Assembly: GCF_030813415.1 (NCBI RefSeq)
Contig: NZ_JAUSUF010000017.1
Span: 1-43,736, forward strand
Length of the DNA stretch: 43,736 nucleotides
Source of the DNA: Eubacterium multiforme
GTDB taxonomy: Bacteria; Bacillota; Clostridia; Clostridiales; Clostridiaceae
Direction of reading: 5' to 3'
Of the stretch, positions 25,453 to 34,205 are shown piece by piece (position 1 is the stretch's first letter; each line of letters begins with the position of its first letter). Under the pieces are notes generated by a model. It was given only the letters and a program-made list of their open reading frames with translations. It was not told the DNA's origin and searched no databases. The position numbers were made by a program, and so were the translations under genes.

Positions 25453-26022
25453 CTATATAGCATTATATCCCCATCTAAGCATTGTATATCCATTAGGCAA
25501 TACTCTAGGCATATTTCTTATTCCTTTTATCCCTAAAATCAAAACTAAAATTATATAAATAGCTTTACCATCTAACATTCCTTTAGTTTTATTATATATA
25601 GCTAAATTTACAACTTCTTTCATATTAGATAGCTCTTTAGTTACAACAGACTCTTTTTTCTTTAATATCTCATTATCTAATTTAAGAAGTTTTGCTATTA
25701 TTCCTATAAGTAATTGAGGATTTATTTTATCTTGATCATATTTTATAATAATATTTCCTGTAATTTTATTTATTTCTATATATTTTAAAGCTTCAACTCT
25801 TTTTAATTGATCTAATAAAAATATTCTAGCATTTTTATCTTGTTTTAATATTGGTATATGTAATCTAACTCTGCCTTTAATACTATGCTTAACTTCTATA
25901 ACACCAATAAAACTTGGTAAATTAAGAGAATTCTTATTTTTTTTATTATCTTGTTTTAAAAACTTATCTAACGCCCTTGTTGTTAAAGCAAGTAATAAAA
26001 ATTTCACATACTTATTATTCAT
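25453..26022 (-). CDS. HMA-like domain protein, first gene of the fez-like operon
   Basis: This 189-residue protein begins with a hydrophobic stretch (KFLLLALTTRALD). The HMA-like domain carries HSIKGRVRLHI near residue 46 and ALKYIEINKITGNIIIKYD near 80. A membrane helix lies near the C-terminus (AIYIILVLILGI). No CxxC is present. The ATG at 26022 follows GGAGAT. It leads the operon, 10 bases before the 124-residue gene, and is controlled by the Fur-box promoter upstream. Confidence 0.75.
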   Translation of the reverse strand: MNNKYVKFLLLALTTRALDKFLKQDNKKNKNSLNLPSFIGVIEVKHSIKGRVRLHIPILKQDKNARIFLLDQLKRVEALKYIEINKITGNIIIKYDQDKINPQLLIGIIAKLLKLDNEILKKKESVVTKELSNMKEVVNLAIYNKTKGMLDGKAIYIILVLILGIKGIRNMPRVLPNGYTMLRWGYNAI

Positions 26023-26150
26023 TTTATCTCCTTTATTTCTTTTGTTTTTATTAATTATATACTGTACATATTTCTTATACAATAATTTATTTGTTAATAC
26101 TTAATATCAAACACATATAATTATTCAAATAGAATTTTAACCTATAAATA

Positions 26151-26180
26151 ATTATATATAAATTGATATTGATAATCAAT
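26151..26180 (-). promoter_or_regulatory. Fur-box-overlapped promoter of the fez-like operon
   Basis: On the minus strand TTGATT (26179-26174) and TATAAT (26156-26151) are exactly 17 bases apart. Within this, the plus strand at 26164-26178 reads TGATATTGATAATCA, matching the 7-1-7 Fur box TGATAATnATTATCA at 12 of 14 fixed positions. A perfect 6-1-6 palindrome (ATTGAT-A-ATCAAT) spans 26168-26180. The 5' leader would be about 120 bases. A second possible promoter (TTGTAT, 17 bases, TATAAT) lies closer to the gene, at about 26058-26086. Confidence 0.6.
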
Positions 26181-26282
26181 TCATTTGTTTTTTTATATAA
26201 ATGAATAATTAATGCTAATTTTTAATATTTAACCTTAAATAAATTAAACTTGATTTACACATGATTTTTTTGTATTTTAAAT

Positions 26283-26291
26283 TGCTATAAT
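26283..26291 (+). promoter_or_regulatory. Extended -10 promoter for the 149-aa gene
   Basis: TGCTATAAT is a perfect extended -10 (TGnTATAAT). It would start a transcript near 26298 with a leader of about 170 bases. Confidence 0.4.
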
Positions 26292-26394
26292 ATATTTAAA
26301 CAAAAACTTAGTTGAATAGATAAATATCATATTAATGTTCAGCCTTAATATAATATTAATCTAATTAATTCCCCTTTTTATAATTATAAATTGA

Positions 26395-26422
26395 TGTTCT
26401 AATATTTTTTAATATTAGAACA
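26395..26422 (+). promoter_or_regulatory. Hairpin in the leader of the 149-aa gene
   Basis: TGTTCTAATATT, loop TTTT, AATATTAGAACA is a perfect 12-pair stem about 50 bases before the start codon. It has no T run, so it is not a simple terminator; an operator or RNA-stability element is possible. Confidence 0.45.
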
Positions 26423-26470
26423 TTAGGACTTATCAATATAATAGAAATTTTTAAAATTGAGGTGATTTAA

Positions 26471-26920
26471 ATGAATGATAATGTAAAAACTGTTAAAGAA
26501 AATGAAAAAGAAGAGATTAAAGAAACAAAACAATTTTTTAGTACTTCAAAAGATGATGTAAATACTGAAAAATTGGACAAACTTGATGAACTTAACAAAA
26601 TGAAAAAGGACATAAAAGCAACTAAAGATGCTAATGAATCTTCAAGTATTGCAAGAGCTGAAAAGAAACTAGACTTAGATACAATAAAAGATATAAAACA
26701 TGAAGTTAAACTTGAAGCTAAAGAAAAAATTAGATTCTTAAAAGATTGTGAAAGAATCCTAATTAAAGCTGAAAAAGAAGAAGGTAAATCAAGCACTGAA
26801 ATAATTAAGGATTTTAATGAAATGTTTGATGCTGGAATGAAACAATTTGCTAAAGATAATGAATTAAGTAGATCTGACGAAGAAAACCTAGTTAAAGATT
26901 TCAAGAAAAATTTTGAATAA
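26471..26920 (+). CDS. Charged 149-residue protein, unknown
   Basis: The protein is very rich in Lys, Glu and Asp, with no cysteine-rich, membrane or signal segments. It looks like a long helical or partly disordered chain (EKLDKLDELNKMKKDIKATK) with a more ordered C-terminal half ending near ENLVKDFKKNFE. The GAGGTGATTTAA site before the ATG is strong, so it is a real gene. It is divergent from the fez-like operon with a shared 450-base control region, but a functional link is not shown. Confidence 0.75.
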   Translation: MNDNVKTVKENEKEEIKETKQFFSTSKDDVNTEKLDKLDELNKMKKDIKATKDANESSSIARAEKKLDLDTIKDIKHEVKLEAKEKIRFLKDCERILIKAEKEEGKSSTEIIKDFNEMFDAGMKQFAKDNELSRSDEENLVKDFKKNFE

Positions 26921-26936
26921 CTTCCAAAAAAACTAG

Positions 26937-26979
26937 AAGACTAGATAGGCTGTTTTATATAAACATTCTATCTAGTCTT
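26937..26979. terminator. Bidirectional terminator
   Basis: AAGACTAGATAG and CTATCTAGTCTT form a perfect 12-pair stem between the convergent 149-aa and YxeA-type genes. Confidence 0.8.
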
Positions 26980-27018
26980 TTAGTCTGTAATAAACTTTTC
27001 TATAGTTAATTAATCTAA

Positions 27019-27405
27019 CTACTTAGCATTAAAACTTTCCTTAACCTTTTTAGGCAATTCCCTTTGTTTAACTTCCTCATAAGATAATATATCATTTTCC
27101 TTATTATCTTTTATATCTTTAACTTTCACTAATAAAAAAGCTTCCTTTCTTAAGCTCTTATCAGCAAAAAACTTTACTTCTATTTTTTCACCTTTAGAAT
27201 TATAGGCTTTTACATTGTTATATCTATAAGTATATACATCTTCCCCATTATACTTTCCATCATATTCTTTATTTCCATCCTTATTTATTTGTACATAATA
27301 TTTACTAGCTCCTATTTCCTTAGGATTAATTTTGCTGCCCAAAAGTAACCCTCCAAATAAAATAGCACATAAAATACTTACTAAAAGAACCTTTAGTAAT
27401 TTTCC
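27019..27405 (-). CDS. YxeA-family (DUF1093) secreted or anchored protein
   Basis: The protein has 128 residues with an N-terminal membrane/signal helix (LLKVLLVSILCAILFGGLLL). A small beta-rich domain follows with YYVQINKDGNKEYDGKY and VYTYRYNNVKAYNSKGEKIEV, typical of YxeA. The family's function is unknown. The start is probably a TTG at 27405, because GGAGTG lies six bases before it. The longer GTG start at 27417 falls inside that ribosome binding site. Confidence 0.75.
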   Translation of the reverse strand, partial: GKLLKVLLVSILCAILFGGLLLGSKINPKEIGASKYYVQINKDGNKEYDGKYNGEDVYTYRYNNVKAYNSKGEKIEVKFFADKSLRKEAFLLVKVKDIKDNKENDILSYEEVKQRELPKKVKESFNAK

Positions 27406-27628
27406 CAAAATAATCACTCCATTTTTTAAATAATTTTCTTTTATTATAATTAGGAAACCTTTTATTTCATATTTAATTGTATTACATTTAACTTACAATC
27501 TTGTAAGATATATTTTAAATCTTATTTCTATTATTTAATTATAAAATATAACTTATTATTCTAAGTTTTTTAATTTTTTATTGATATAATTCTCCTATAT
27601 TAAATTTTAATGATTGGAAGTTATTTAT

Positions 27629-28240
27629 ATGAATTTTTTATCTTTAATCAAAGTTTTTATAAGTAAATATGGAGCTATTAGTGTATTTTTTACAAGTATG
27701 CTTGAATATTTATTTGTGCCAATTCCAAGTGAAGTAGTATTGCCTTTTGTAGGTGCAATTTATAAAAGCAACAATCAAAATATAATTTTGGTAACTATAA
27801 TTGCAGTACTTGGTGGGTCTTTAGGGTCATTAATAATGTTTTTACTTGGAAAATATGTAGTTATAAAATTTGTAGATAAATTAAAAGAAAAATCCCCTAA
27901 AGCAAAGGTGACATTAGAAAAATCAGAAAGACTATTATATAAATATAGATATATTGGAGTTTTTTTATCAAGAATATTCCCTTTGGCTAGAACTGTTACC
28001 TCTATAGTTGCTGGAATAATTGGAATGAAATTATATAGATTTTTATTTTTTTCTGCATTAGGTATGTTCCTTTGGGATTTTTCATTAATAGAACTTGGAA
28101 CTATTTTTACGAAAAATAGTGCTTTAATTGATGGAATGGTTAAGAAATATTATTTGATTATTTTAGCTATATTAATTGTTATACTTTTAATTTTTATAAC
28201 AATTAAACATATTAAAAATAAAAAAAATACCTCTAAATAA
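27629..28240 (+). CDS. DedA-family membrane protein
   Basis: DedA/SNARE-associated proteins are lipid flippases or transporters, some of which return undecaprenyl or aminophospholipids across the membrane. This 203-residue member has the N-terminal reentrant segment with FVPIPSEVVLPFVGAI, the conserved arginine motif FLSRIFPLARTVTSIVAG near 115, and C-terminal helices. The ATG at 27629 has GGAAG eight bases upstream, better than the TTG at 27614. It is a single-gene unit. Confidence 0.9.
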   Translation: MNFLSLIKVFISKYGAISVFFTSMLEYLFVPIPSEVVLPFVGAIYKSNNQNIILVTIIAVLGGSLGSLIMFLLGKYVVIKFVDKLKEKSPKAKVTLEKSERLLYKYRYIGVFLSRIFPLARTVTSIVAGIIGMKLYRFLFFSALGMFLWDFSLIELGTIFTKNSALIDGMVKKYYLIILAILIVILLIFITIKHIKNKKNTSK

Positions 28241-28275
28241 TTTACTTAAATTACAAAAATAGATATTTAAAAATA

Positions 28276-28320
28276 ATAAGTCTGTATCTACTTTCACTAC
28301 TAAAGTAAATACAGGCTTAT
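28276..28320. terminator. Terminator between DedA gene and PTS operon 1
   Basis: ATAAGTCTGTATCTACTTT and AAAGTAAATACAGGCTTAT form a long stem with few mismatches around a seven-base loop. It serves both convergent units. Confidence 0.8.
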
Positions 28321-28340
28321 CTAGTTTATAATATTAAAAT

Positions 28341-29666
28341 TTATTTTAAATCTGGCCAATAATCTTTATTAGCTTCTAAAAGTTCATCTAAAAGAGCTTT
28401 TCCAACTCTATATGAAGGAATTGTTTTATTTAATAATATAGCTTCCATAGCTATATTATATGATCCTGTTAAAGCAGTTTCTACAGTTAATATTTCATAT
28501 CCTTTCTGCATTTCCATCATACTTCTATGAAATGTTGGAATATTCCCAACAGAAACTGGTTCAACTCCCATTGCTCCAATATAACATGGAACTTCTACAA
28601 CTGCTTCTGGATTAAAGTTTCCAATAGCTCCACAATTTTTTATATTAACAATAAATCGTTCCTTTGTGTCATGAATTATTGCATTTGTAATATCAACAAT
28701 ATAGTTTCCATGAACTCCATTTATAAGTTTAGAATTTTTTGCTGTACCTTCTTCAATTACTTTTTTACATTCTTCAAATACAGTAATTTCTCTAGTGCTT
28801 AATACATAAGAGCCTCTAGTAAAATTAATGTCATCTGATTCTACCATTTCATCTGCAAAATAATAATACTGCAAATAACAATTTGGAAAATACTTTGGAT
28901 ACATCTTAAATGCTTTAATTATATTTTTAAAAGTTTTATTCCAATAATTATCTCCAACAGCCTCTTCATTTGTTTGATTTAAAGCTGTAAGTTCTCCTGA
29001 CAATACTCTTTCTCGAATTTCAGGTAATATATCATGACCTTCCTTATCAAATATATTAGTCCACCATCCAAAATGATTTAACCCAAAATATTTAAATGTA
29101 AGATCTTCTCGTGGAATTTTTAAATAATCTGCAATAGATTTTTCTATAATTATTGGCATATCGCATATACATAAGCATTTTGCTTTAGGAAATTTTCTAT
29201 AAATAGCCTCTGATATTATTGCTTCAGGATTTGTATAATTTAATATCCAAGCATCAGGACAAACCCTTTGTGCAACCTCCACTATTTTTAACATTTGTGG
29301 AATAACTCTTAATGCAAAGGAAAATCCTCCAAGTCCGCATGTTTCTTGTCCTACAACACCATGTTTTAAACATATTTTTTCATCTATTTCCCTTTGATTA
29401 TTTAAACCTGGTCTAATTTGAACATATAGAAAATCAGCATTTTCAAAAGCCTCTTCTATATTTGTTGTATATGATACATTAACTTTAGAATTATTATCCC
29501 TATAATATATTTTAGTAAATTCTCCAAGCAGTCTATTTCTCTCTTCATTATTATCATAAAGAACTAATTCTTCTAATTCTAAATCTTCTGCTCTATTTTT
29601 TAATACTTCTACAATTCCAGGAGTATGTGTAGATCCTCCTCCAACAATTACTATTTTATTGCCCAT
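28341..29666 (-). CDS. GH4 6-phospho-alpha-glucosidase (GlvA/MalH-like)
   Basis: This family-4 glycosidase uses NAD and Mn to split 6-phospho-disaccharides by an oxidation-elimination path. The N-terminal Rossmann motif is VIVGGGSTHTPG. The metal site is CDMP (C168, D169) and H198 in YFGLNHFGWW. CDMP and the GLNHFGWW stretch are marks of the alpha (maltose-6-phosphate) type rather than the CelF beta type, to my knowledge. The 441-residue length is normal. It ends PTS operon 1, whose transporter would deliver the phosphorylated sugar. The linkage preference is inference. Confidence 0.85.
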   Translation of the reverse strand: MGNKIVIVGGGSTHTPGIVEVLKNRAEDLELEELVLYDNNEERNRLLGEFTKIYYRDNNSKVNVSYTTNIEEAFENADFLYVQIRPGLNNQREIDEKICLKHGVVGQETCGLGGFSFALRVIPQMLKIVEVAQRVCPDAWILNYTNPEAIISEAIYRKFPKAKCLCICDMPIIIEKSIADYLKIPREDLTFKYFGLNHFGWWTNIFDKEGHDILPEIRERVLSGELTALNQTNEEAVGDNYWNKTFKNIIKAFKMYPKYFPNCYLQYYYFADEMVESDDINFTRGSYVLSTREITVFEECKKVIEEGTAKNSKLINGVHGNYIVDITNAIIHDTKERFIVNIKNCGAIGNFNPEAVVEVPCYIGAMGVEPVSVGNIPTFHRSMMEMQKGYEILTVETALTGSYNIAMEAILLNKTIPSYRVGKALLDELLEANKDYWPDLK

Positions 29667-29792
29667 ATTTATTCCTCCTTATTCTAATGGTTCAATACAC
29701 CCAAAAGATTAACTTATCTATTTTTCTTAGTTCCTATTATTAATTTTTTATTGCAACCTTTTATCATCATATTTATGTTATGTACTATCAAA

Positions 29793-31112
29793 TTAGAAAT
29801 CTAAATCTAATGCATCAAATTCTTTTTGCCTTGAATCTTTATCATTATCTTGGTTTTCTAAACTCTTTTCATACATTTTAAAGAAAGGATAATACATAAG
29901 TACTCCTAAACCAAGTATTACGAAGAATAATATTACTGCTCTAAAATCCATTGTTACTAAATATTGTGCAAGTGGTACTGGAATACCTCCAACTTGAGCT
30001 ATAGGTGCCCTTACTAATCCTGATTTTAATACCATAAATGAAAATCCTCCAACTAATGGTGTTCCAAATACAAATGGTATAAATAAATATGGATTATAAG
30101 CTATTGGTAGACCAAAAACTACAGGTTCTGAAATACTAAACATTGCAGGAAGTGCTGCTGCTTTTCCTATTGCATTTAAATCTTTTCTCTTACTCATAAT
30201 TGATAGTATTACAAGTGCTCCTGTTATACCTGATCCAGTTGCTGCAAGGAAAAAGTCCCAAAATGATGGTGTAAACACATGTGGTATAGCAGTTCCAGCT
30301 TGATATGCTGCTGCATTTTCAGCTAAGTATTGAGTCATAAATGGCATTACAAATCCTACTAAAATTGCAAATCCATTTAATCCAACAAACCAGAATAACA
30401 TTTCTGTAAATGATATAAGCATAACTGCCCATACTGTATCTACCCCATTAATAGATGGTGCTATTAATTTTGTTATTGCCTCTGGAACTATTGCTCCACC
30501 AGTTAAATTTTGTACAGTTACAGATATTATTACAGCTATAACTATTATGGTTGCTAAGGGTACTATTGCCTCAAAAGTTTGTGAAATCATTTCTGGTAAT
30601 CCTTCAAATCTTAATGTGATTTTTTTCTTAATGAAAAATGCCATTATTTCTACAGCAATTAGTGAACCAATAATTGCAACAAACATTCCTCTTGAATCTA
30701 AATATTCAATGTTCATAGCTCCATCAATTATTTTTACATCTAATATAAGAGTGACTAAAACTCCACCAACAACGCCATGTGCTATTGGTATTTCAAGTTT
30801 TTTAGCATGATTATAGGAAATAGTTATTGCACAATATAAAGCAAGTAAACCAAATGTAAAAGTAAATGGTAAATTTAATACTTGTGCATTATTTTCAAAA
30901 AAGTTTTTAATTGCAGACCCCTTTGGAAATAATCCACCAATAGCAGATATTATAAGCGAAAGAGAACCTACCATTAATACAGTTATAAGTGCCATCATAC
31001 CATTTTTTATTGATTGAATATGTCTTTGTGATTCTATTCTCCCTGCTATAGGGCCTAAATATTTTTCTAAAAACTGAACTAACTTATCCATTATTTTCAT
31101 TTCTTTGTTCAT
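29793..31112 (-). CDS. PTS EIIC, lactose/cellobiose family (operon 1)
   Basis: This 439-residue membrane channel imports sugar while EIIB phosphorylates it. It opens with the amphipathic helix and IQSIKNGMMALITVLMVGS typical of CelB-type EIIC. The conserved loop is SISEPVVFGLPIAYNP, near residue 325. GLNGFAI near 230 is the sugar-site region. GGGGGAG precedes the ATG. It lies 30 bases after EIIB and 126 bases before the GH4 gene. Confidence 0.92.
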   Translation of the reverse strand: MNKEMKIMDKLVQFLEKYLGPIAGRIESQRHIQSIKNGMMALITVLMVGSLSLIISAIGGLFPKGSAIKNFFENNAQVLNLPFTFTFGLLALYCAITISYNHAKKLEIPIAHGVVGGVLVTLILDVKIIDGAMNIEYLDSRGMFVAIIGSLIAVEIMAFFIKKKITLRFEGLPEMISQTFEAIVPLATIIVIAVIISVTVQNLTGGAIVPEAITKLIAPSINGVDTVWAVMLISFTEMLFWFVGLNGFAILVGFVMPFMTQYLAENAAAYQAGTAIPHVFTPSFWDFFLAATGSGITGALVILSIMSKRKDLNAIGKAAALPAMFSISEPVVFGLPIAYNPYLFIPFVFGTPLVGGFSFMVLKSGLVRAPIAQVGGIPVPLAQYLVTMDFRAVILFFVILGLGVLMYYPFFKMYEKSLENQDNDKDSRQKEFDALDLDF

Positions 31113-31142
31113 TAAAAAACTCCCCCCATAATTATTTTAGTT

Positions 31143-31484
31143 TTATTCCATAGTTTTTAATTTCATTAAAATTGCAGCCTTTAGTATATTACCTCCATTT
31201 ACAGTTCCATAATCTTTTGTATCTATTATTTCTATAGGTTTTCCTTTTTCATCACAAATTTTTTTAAGTTCATTAAATCTATGTTTTATTTGAGGTCCAA
31301 TCATTACAACATCAAAATCATCTATATATTCTAAAATATCACTTGCAGGATGTGCCTCAATTCTTATATCCTTATCTTTAAGTTTTGCACTATTTAACGC
31401 AATTTCCCTCATTTTATTTACCATAGTTCCTGTAGACATTCCTAAGTTGCAACATAATAAAACATGTAATCTGTCAAAATTCAT
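31143..31484 (-). CDS. PTS EIIB, lactose/cellobiose family (operon 1)
   Basis: This 113-residue cytoplasmic phosphocarrier has the P-loop-like LLCCNLGMSTGTM. The second cysteine (C12) aligns with the phosphorylated one (C-x-x-G-M-S-T). It receives phosphate from EIIA and passes it to the sugar at EIIC. It follows EIIA by 30 bases with AAGGAGAG upstream. Confidence 0.92.
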   Translation of the reverse strand: MNFDRLHVLLCCNLGMSTGTMVNKMREIALNSAKLKDKDIRIEAHPASDILEYIDDFDVVMIGPQIKHRFNELKKICDEKGKPIEIIDTKDYGTVNGGNILKAAILMKLKTME

Positions 31485-31514
31485 ATTTATCTCTCCTTTA
31501 AATTTATTTTTTAT

Positions 31515-31817
31515 TTATTTTTCTTTATACATAGTTATAAATTCTTCTGCTATAGCTTGGAATGTCATTGCATTCATCATAGTATCCTGTGCATGGGATA
31601 AAAGTATTGAATACTCTGTTTTATTTCCATTAGCTTCCTCCATTAATATTTTTGTATGAATATCATGTGCTTCTTTTAAACTATTATTAGCTTCTTTCAT
31701 TAAATTTTCTGCATTTTCAAAATTCTTTTCTCTAGCGCATCTAATTGCTTCTCTCATACTTCCTAAAGCATCTCCAGCATATGAAATTATTCCAAAGCTT
31801 ATTTCTTCTATATTCAT
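31515..31817 (-). CDS. PTS EIIA, lactose/cellobiose family (operon 1)
   Basis: This helical trimer-forming carrier has 100 residues from the ATG at 31817, which has AGGTGG eight bases upstream. The active histidine lies in LLSHAQDTMM (H75 from this start). The usual HAQDH/HAQDY motif has Thr in the last place. It transfers phosphate from HPr to EIIB. Confidence 0.9.
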   Translation of the reverse strand: MNIEEISFGIISYAGDALGSMREAIRCAREKNFENAENLMKEANNSLKEAHDIHTKILMEEANGNKTEYSILLSHAQDTMMNAMTFQAIAEEFITMYKEK

Positions 31818-31862
31818 CTTAAATACCACCTATCTATTATTACGTTTACATACTGAAAATTT

Positions 31863-33920
31863 TTATCTTGTATGTTTTAATATTAATTCATATATGTCTT
31901 CTTTTTTCTCTATTAATTCTAAATCCTTAAAAAATTTTTCATTATTAACTAATCCTGTTATATCTTCAATACTTTTTAGATGATCTTTGGTATTTTCTGC
32001 TGCAAGAAAGAAAAATATTTTTGCTTCCTTTCCTCCATCAAATTTAACTGGATTTTTAGAATATATAACACTAATAGCTGAATTTATAACATTATTTTTA
32101 ACTTCACCATGTGGAACTGCTATTTTATTTTCCAAGACAAAGTGAACTCCATAACTTTCTGCAATATCAATTATTTCCTTTATATATTCCTTTTTTATAT
32201 CACCAGATTCAACTAAAATATTTCCACATTCTTTTATACCATCTCTCCAATTTTCAAAACCTTCAAAAATTTTAATTTTATCTAAACTTATAAAGTCTAT
32301 TAGATTTAGCTTTTCTTTATTGCTTTCAATCTTTTCTTTATTAAATAATTCACTTTTAAGCTTATCTATTAAGCTACTCTCATCTTTAATTATTGCGTTT
32401 TCATTTACTATATCTAATATCTTATATAATTTATTCTTATTGAAACCATTCTTCTTAAAATTTTTTGCAAGCTTTTTTTGATCTTTAATTGTTAAAAATG
32501 GACTAACTTTTATTATTGGTAATTTATATTCTTTTTCAACTTCATTACTTATATTTAAAGTTGTTATAACTGTATCTATTCCATCTATATCATATTGAAT
32601 GAATGTTGAATATGATATAATATCTACAATGTCCACATTATATAAATCTGTTATTTGATTAGCTATTAATTTTGATGTGCCATAGCCGCCTCCACAAACT
32701 AATAAAACTTTTTTCTTTATAGGACTAATCTTTTTATTTCTCTCAATTGCTGCTAAGAAGTGTAATGTTATAAGAGCAATTTCCGAATTATCAATTTGCC
32801 TATCAATTAACACTTCTAAATCTTTAAGAAACAGCTTTACTTTATCAAATATGTCTTCATATGGTTCTATAACATCCATATAAATTTCATTTTCTAATTT
32901 TATGTTATTTCTTAATCTGTAGATTAAAGGATTAATGTGATTTATAAGTCCTATCATAAGAGGCTCATCATTAGTTAAATCTACTCCTGTATATCTACTA
33001 ACTTTATTTACTAATTTTTTTATTTCTAGTACTATGTCTATCCAATTTTTTAATACATAGGTATTAGTCTTGCAAGATATTATTCCTTGAACATATTCTG
33101 CTAATGCCATAATTTCTTTATTGCCATATTCAATTCCTAATATTTTTTCTAACTCTGATATATAATTTTTTAATACCTTATATTCATTTGTAGTTTTTAC
33201 AAAATTTTCTCTTTTAAAATTAACTATAATATGATTATTCTTTATTCTTAAATATGAAACTAATATATAAATAATTATTGGTCTACAACTATTTGGATTA
33301 TCACACTCTAATTTATTTATTATATTATCTACATAGCTCTTTAGCCTTTTTTTGTCTAGATTAATTAGATTTTCATCAAAATAATCTATCATTAAATTTT
33401 TATCATTAATACTAAATCTATTGTATTGTGATTCATAAATTTCCTTTGAACAATCTTTCATAATTATTTTTCTAATATACTCTTCTTCTTGAATTATTTT
33501 ATTGTCTTTTATAAATATTTCATCTTTTTTTAGTTCCTCTGATATGGATATAATATCTCCTCTTATAGCTGTTCTGCTAACCTTTAAAAGTCTTGCTAAT
33601 GAAGATAGATTTACAGAACCTTCTACAAGAATTTTTGCTTTTATAAAACTTATTCTTTCTGACTTTGTATATTTATTTAATTTTTTTATCTCATTAATCT
33701 TTTTACTTAACTTTATTGATTCCTCAGCTAATAATCCCCCCTTTGGCAATTTTTTTATTTCAGGTAATCCATACATATCAAATAAAAAATTTATTATATC
33801 AATGTCATACCTAACAACTCTTTCTGATAAATCTAATTTATTAGAAACTTCTTTTATTGATGTTTTATTGTTTTCTTTTATGTAGTCTAATACTTTCAAA
33901 ACTCCACTGTTTATATACAT
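31863..33920 (-). CDS. PRD-domain PTS regulator (LicR/MtlR type, operon 1)
   Basis: The regulator has about 685 residues: N-terminal helix-turn-helix domains (LDLSERVVRYD; LLKVSRTAIRGD), two PTS regulation domains, an EIIB-like domain with VLLVCGGGYGTSK and an EIIA-like domain with NKIAVPHGEV. HPr and the EII proteins control such activators by phosphorylating these histidines and the cysteine. It leads operon 1, so it probably activates its own transcription when the sugar is present. The ATG at 33920 has AGGTGG close upstream. Confidence 0.88.
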   Translation of the reverse strand: MYINSGVLKVLDYIKENNKTSIKEVSNKLDLSERVVRYDIDIINFLFDMYGLPEIKKLPKGGLLAEESIKLSKKINEIKKLNKYTKSERISFIKAKILVEGSVNLSSLARLLKVSRTAIRGDIISISEELKKDEIFIKDNKIIQEEEYIRKIIMKDCSKEIYESQYNRFSINDKNLMIDYFDENLINLDKKRLKSYVDNIINKLECDNPNSCRPIIIYILVSYLRIKNNHIIVNFKRENFVKTTNEYKVLKNYISELEKILGIEYGNKEIMALAEYVQGIISCKTNTYVLKNWIDIVLEIKKLVNKVSRYTGVDLTNDEPLMIGLINHINPLIYRLRNNIKLENEIYMDVIEPYEDIFDKVKLFLKDLEVLIDRQIDNSEIALITLHFLAAIERNKKISPIKKKVLLVCGGGYGTSKLIANQITDLYNVDIVDIISYSTFIQYDIDGIDTVITTLNISNEVEKEYKLPIIKVSPFLTIKDQKKLAKNFKKNGFNKNKLYKILDIVNENAIIKDESSLIDKLKSELFNKEKIESNKEKLNLIDFISLDKIKIFEGFENWRDGIKECGNILVESGDIKKEYIKEIIDIAESYGVHFVLENKIAVPHGEVKNNVINSAISVIYSKNPVKFDGGKEAKIFFFLAAENTKDHLKSIEDITGLVNNEKFFKDLELIEKKEDIYELILKHTR

Positions 33921-34163
33921 ATCTACCACCTACTTATATTGTAATTTGAAAGCTTTTTGTAAACAATTACAAAGGATTGTAAATTTTTTTTACCTTTTAT
34001 TCCATGTAATTTATTGTATCATATAGAAAAAAAATCTTTCATGGAAGGTTTCGTCATTTATTTTTTCAAAAAGTTTCATCTATTTATTTGCTTATTATTT
34101 TTTAAACTTAAAAATATTACTAAAAAAATTCCTTTCTAAATCACAAATTTTTTAAATTAAAAA

Positions 34164-34192
34164 AGAAAATACTTTTAAATTAAGTATTTTCT
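34164..34192 (-). terminator. Terminator after PTS operon 2
   Basis: AGAAAATACTT and AAGTATTTTCT form a perfect 11-pair stem flanked by A and T runs, 14 bases after the EIIA stop. The remaining 33921-34160 must hold the operon 1 promoter, but I see no clear -35/-10 pair. Confidence 0.8.
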
Positions 34193-34205
34193 CTTTAACT
34201 TCTGT

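Noticed and set aside
26467..26904. Minus-strand 145-aa Ser/Leu-rich open frame
   Set aside because: It is the mirror of the Lys/Glu-rich plus-strand gene, which has the real ribosome binding site.
33946..33960. TTGAAAGCTTTTTGT upstream of PTS operon 1 as a catabolite (cre) site
   Set aside because: It lacks the CG core and the closing C of the cre consensus; AAAGCTTT palindromes are expected in AT-rich DNA.
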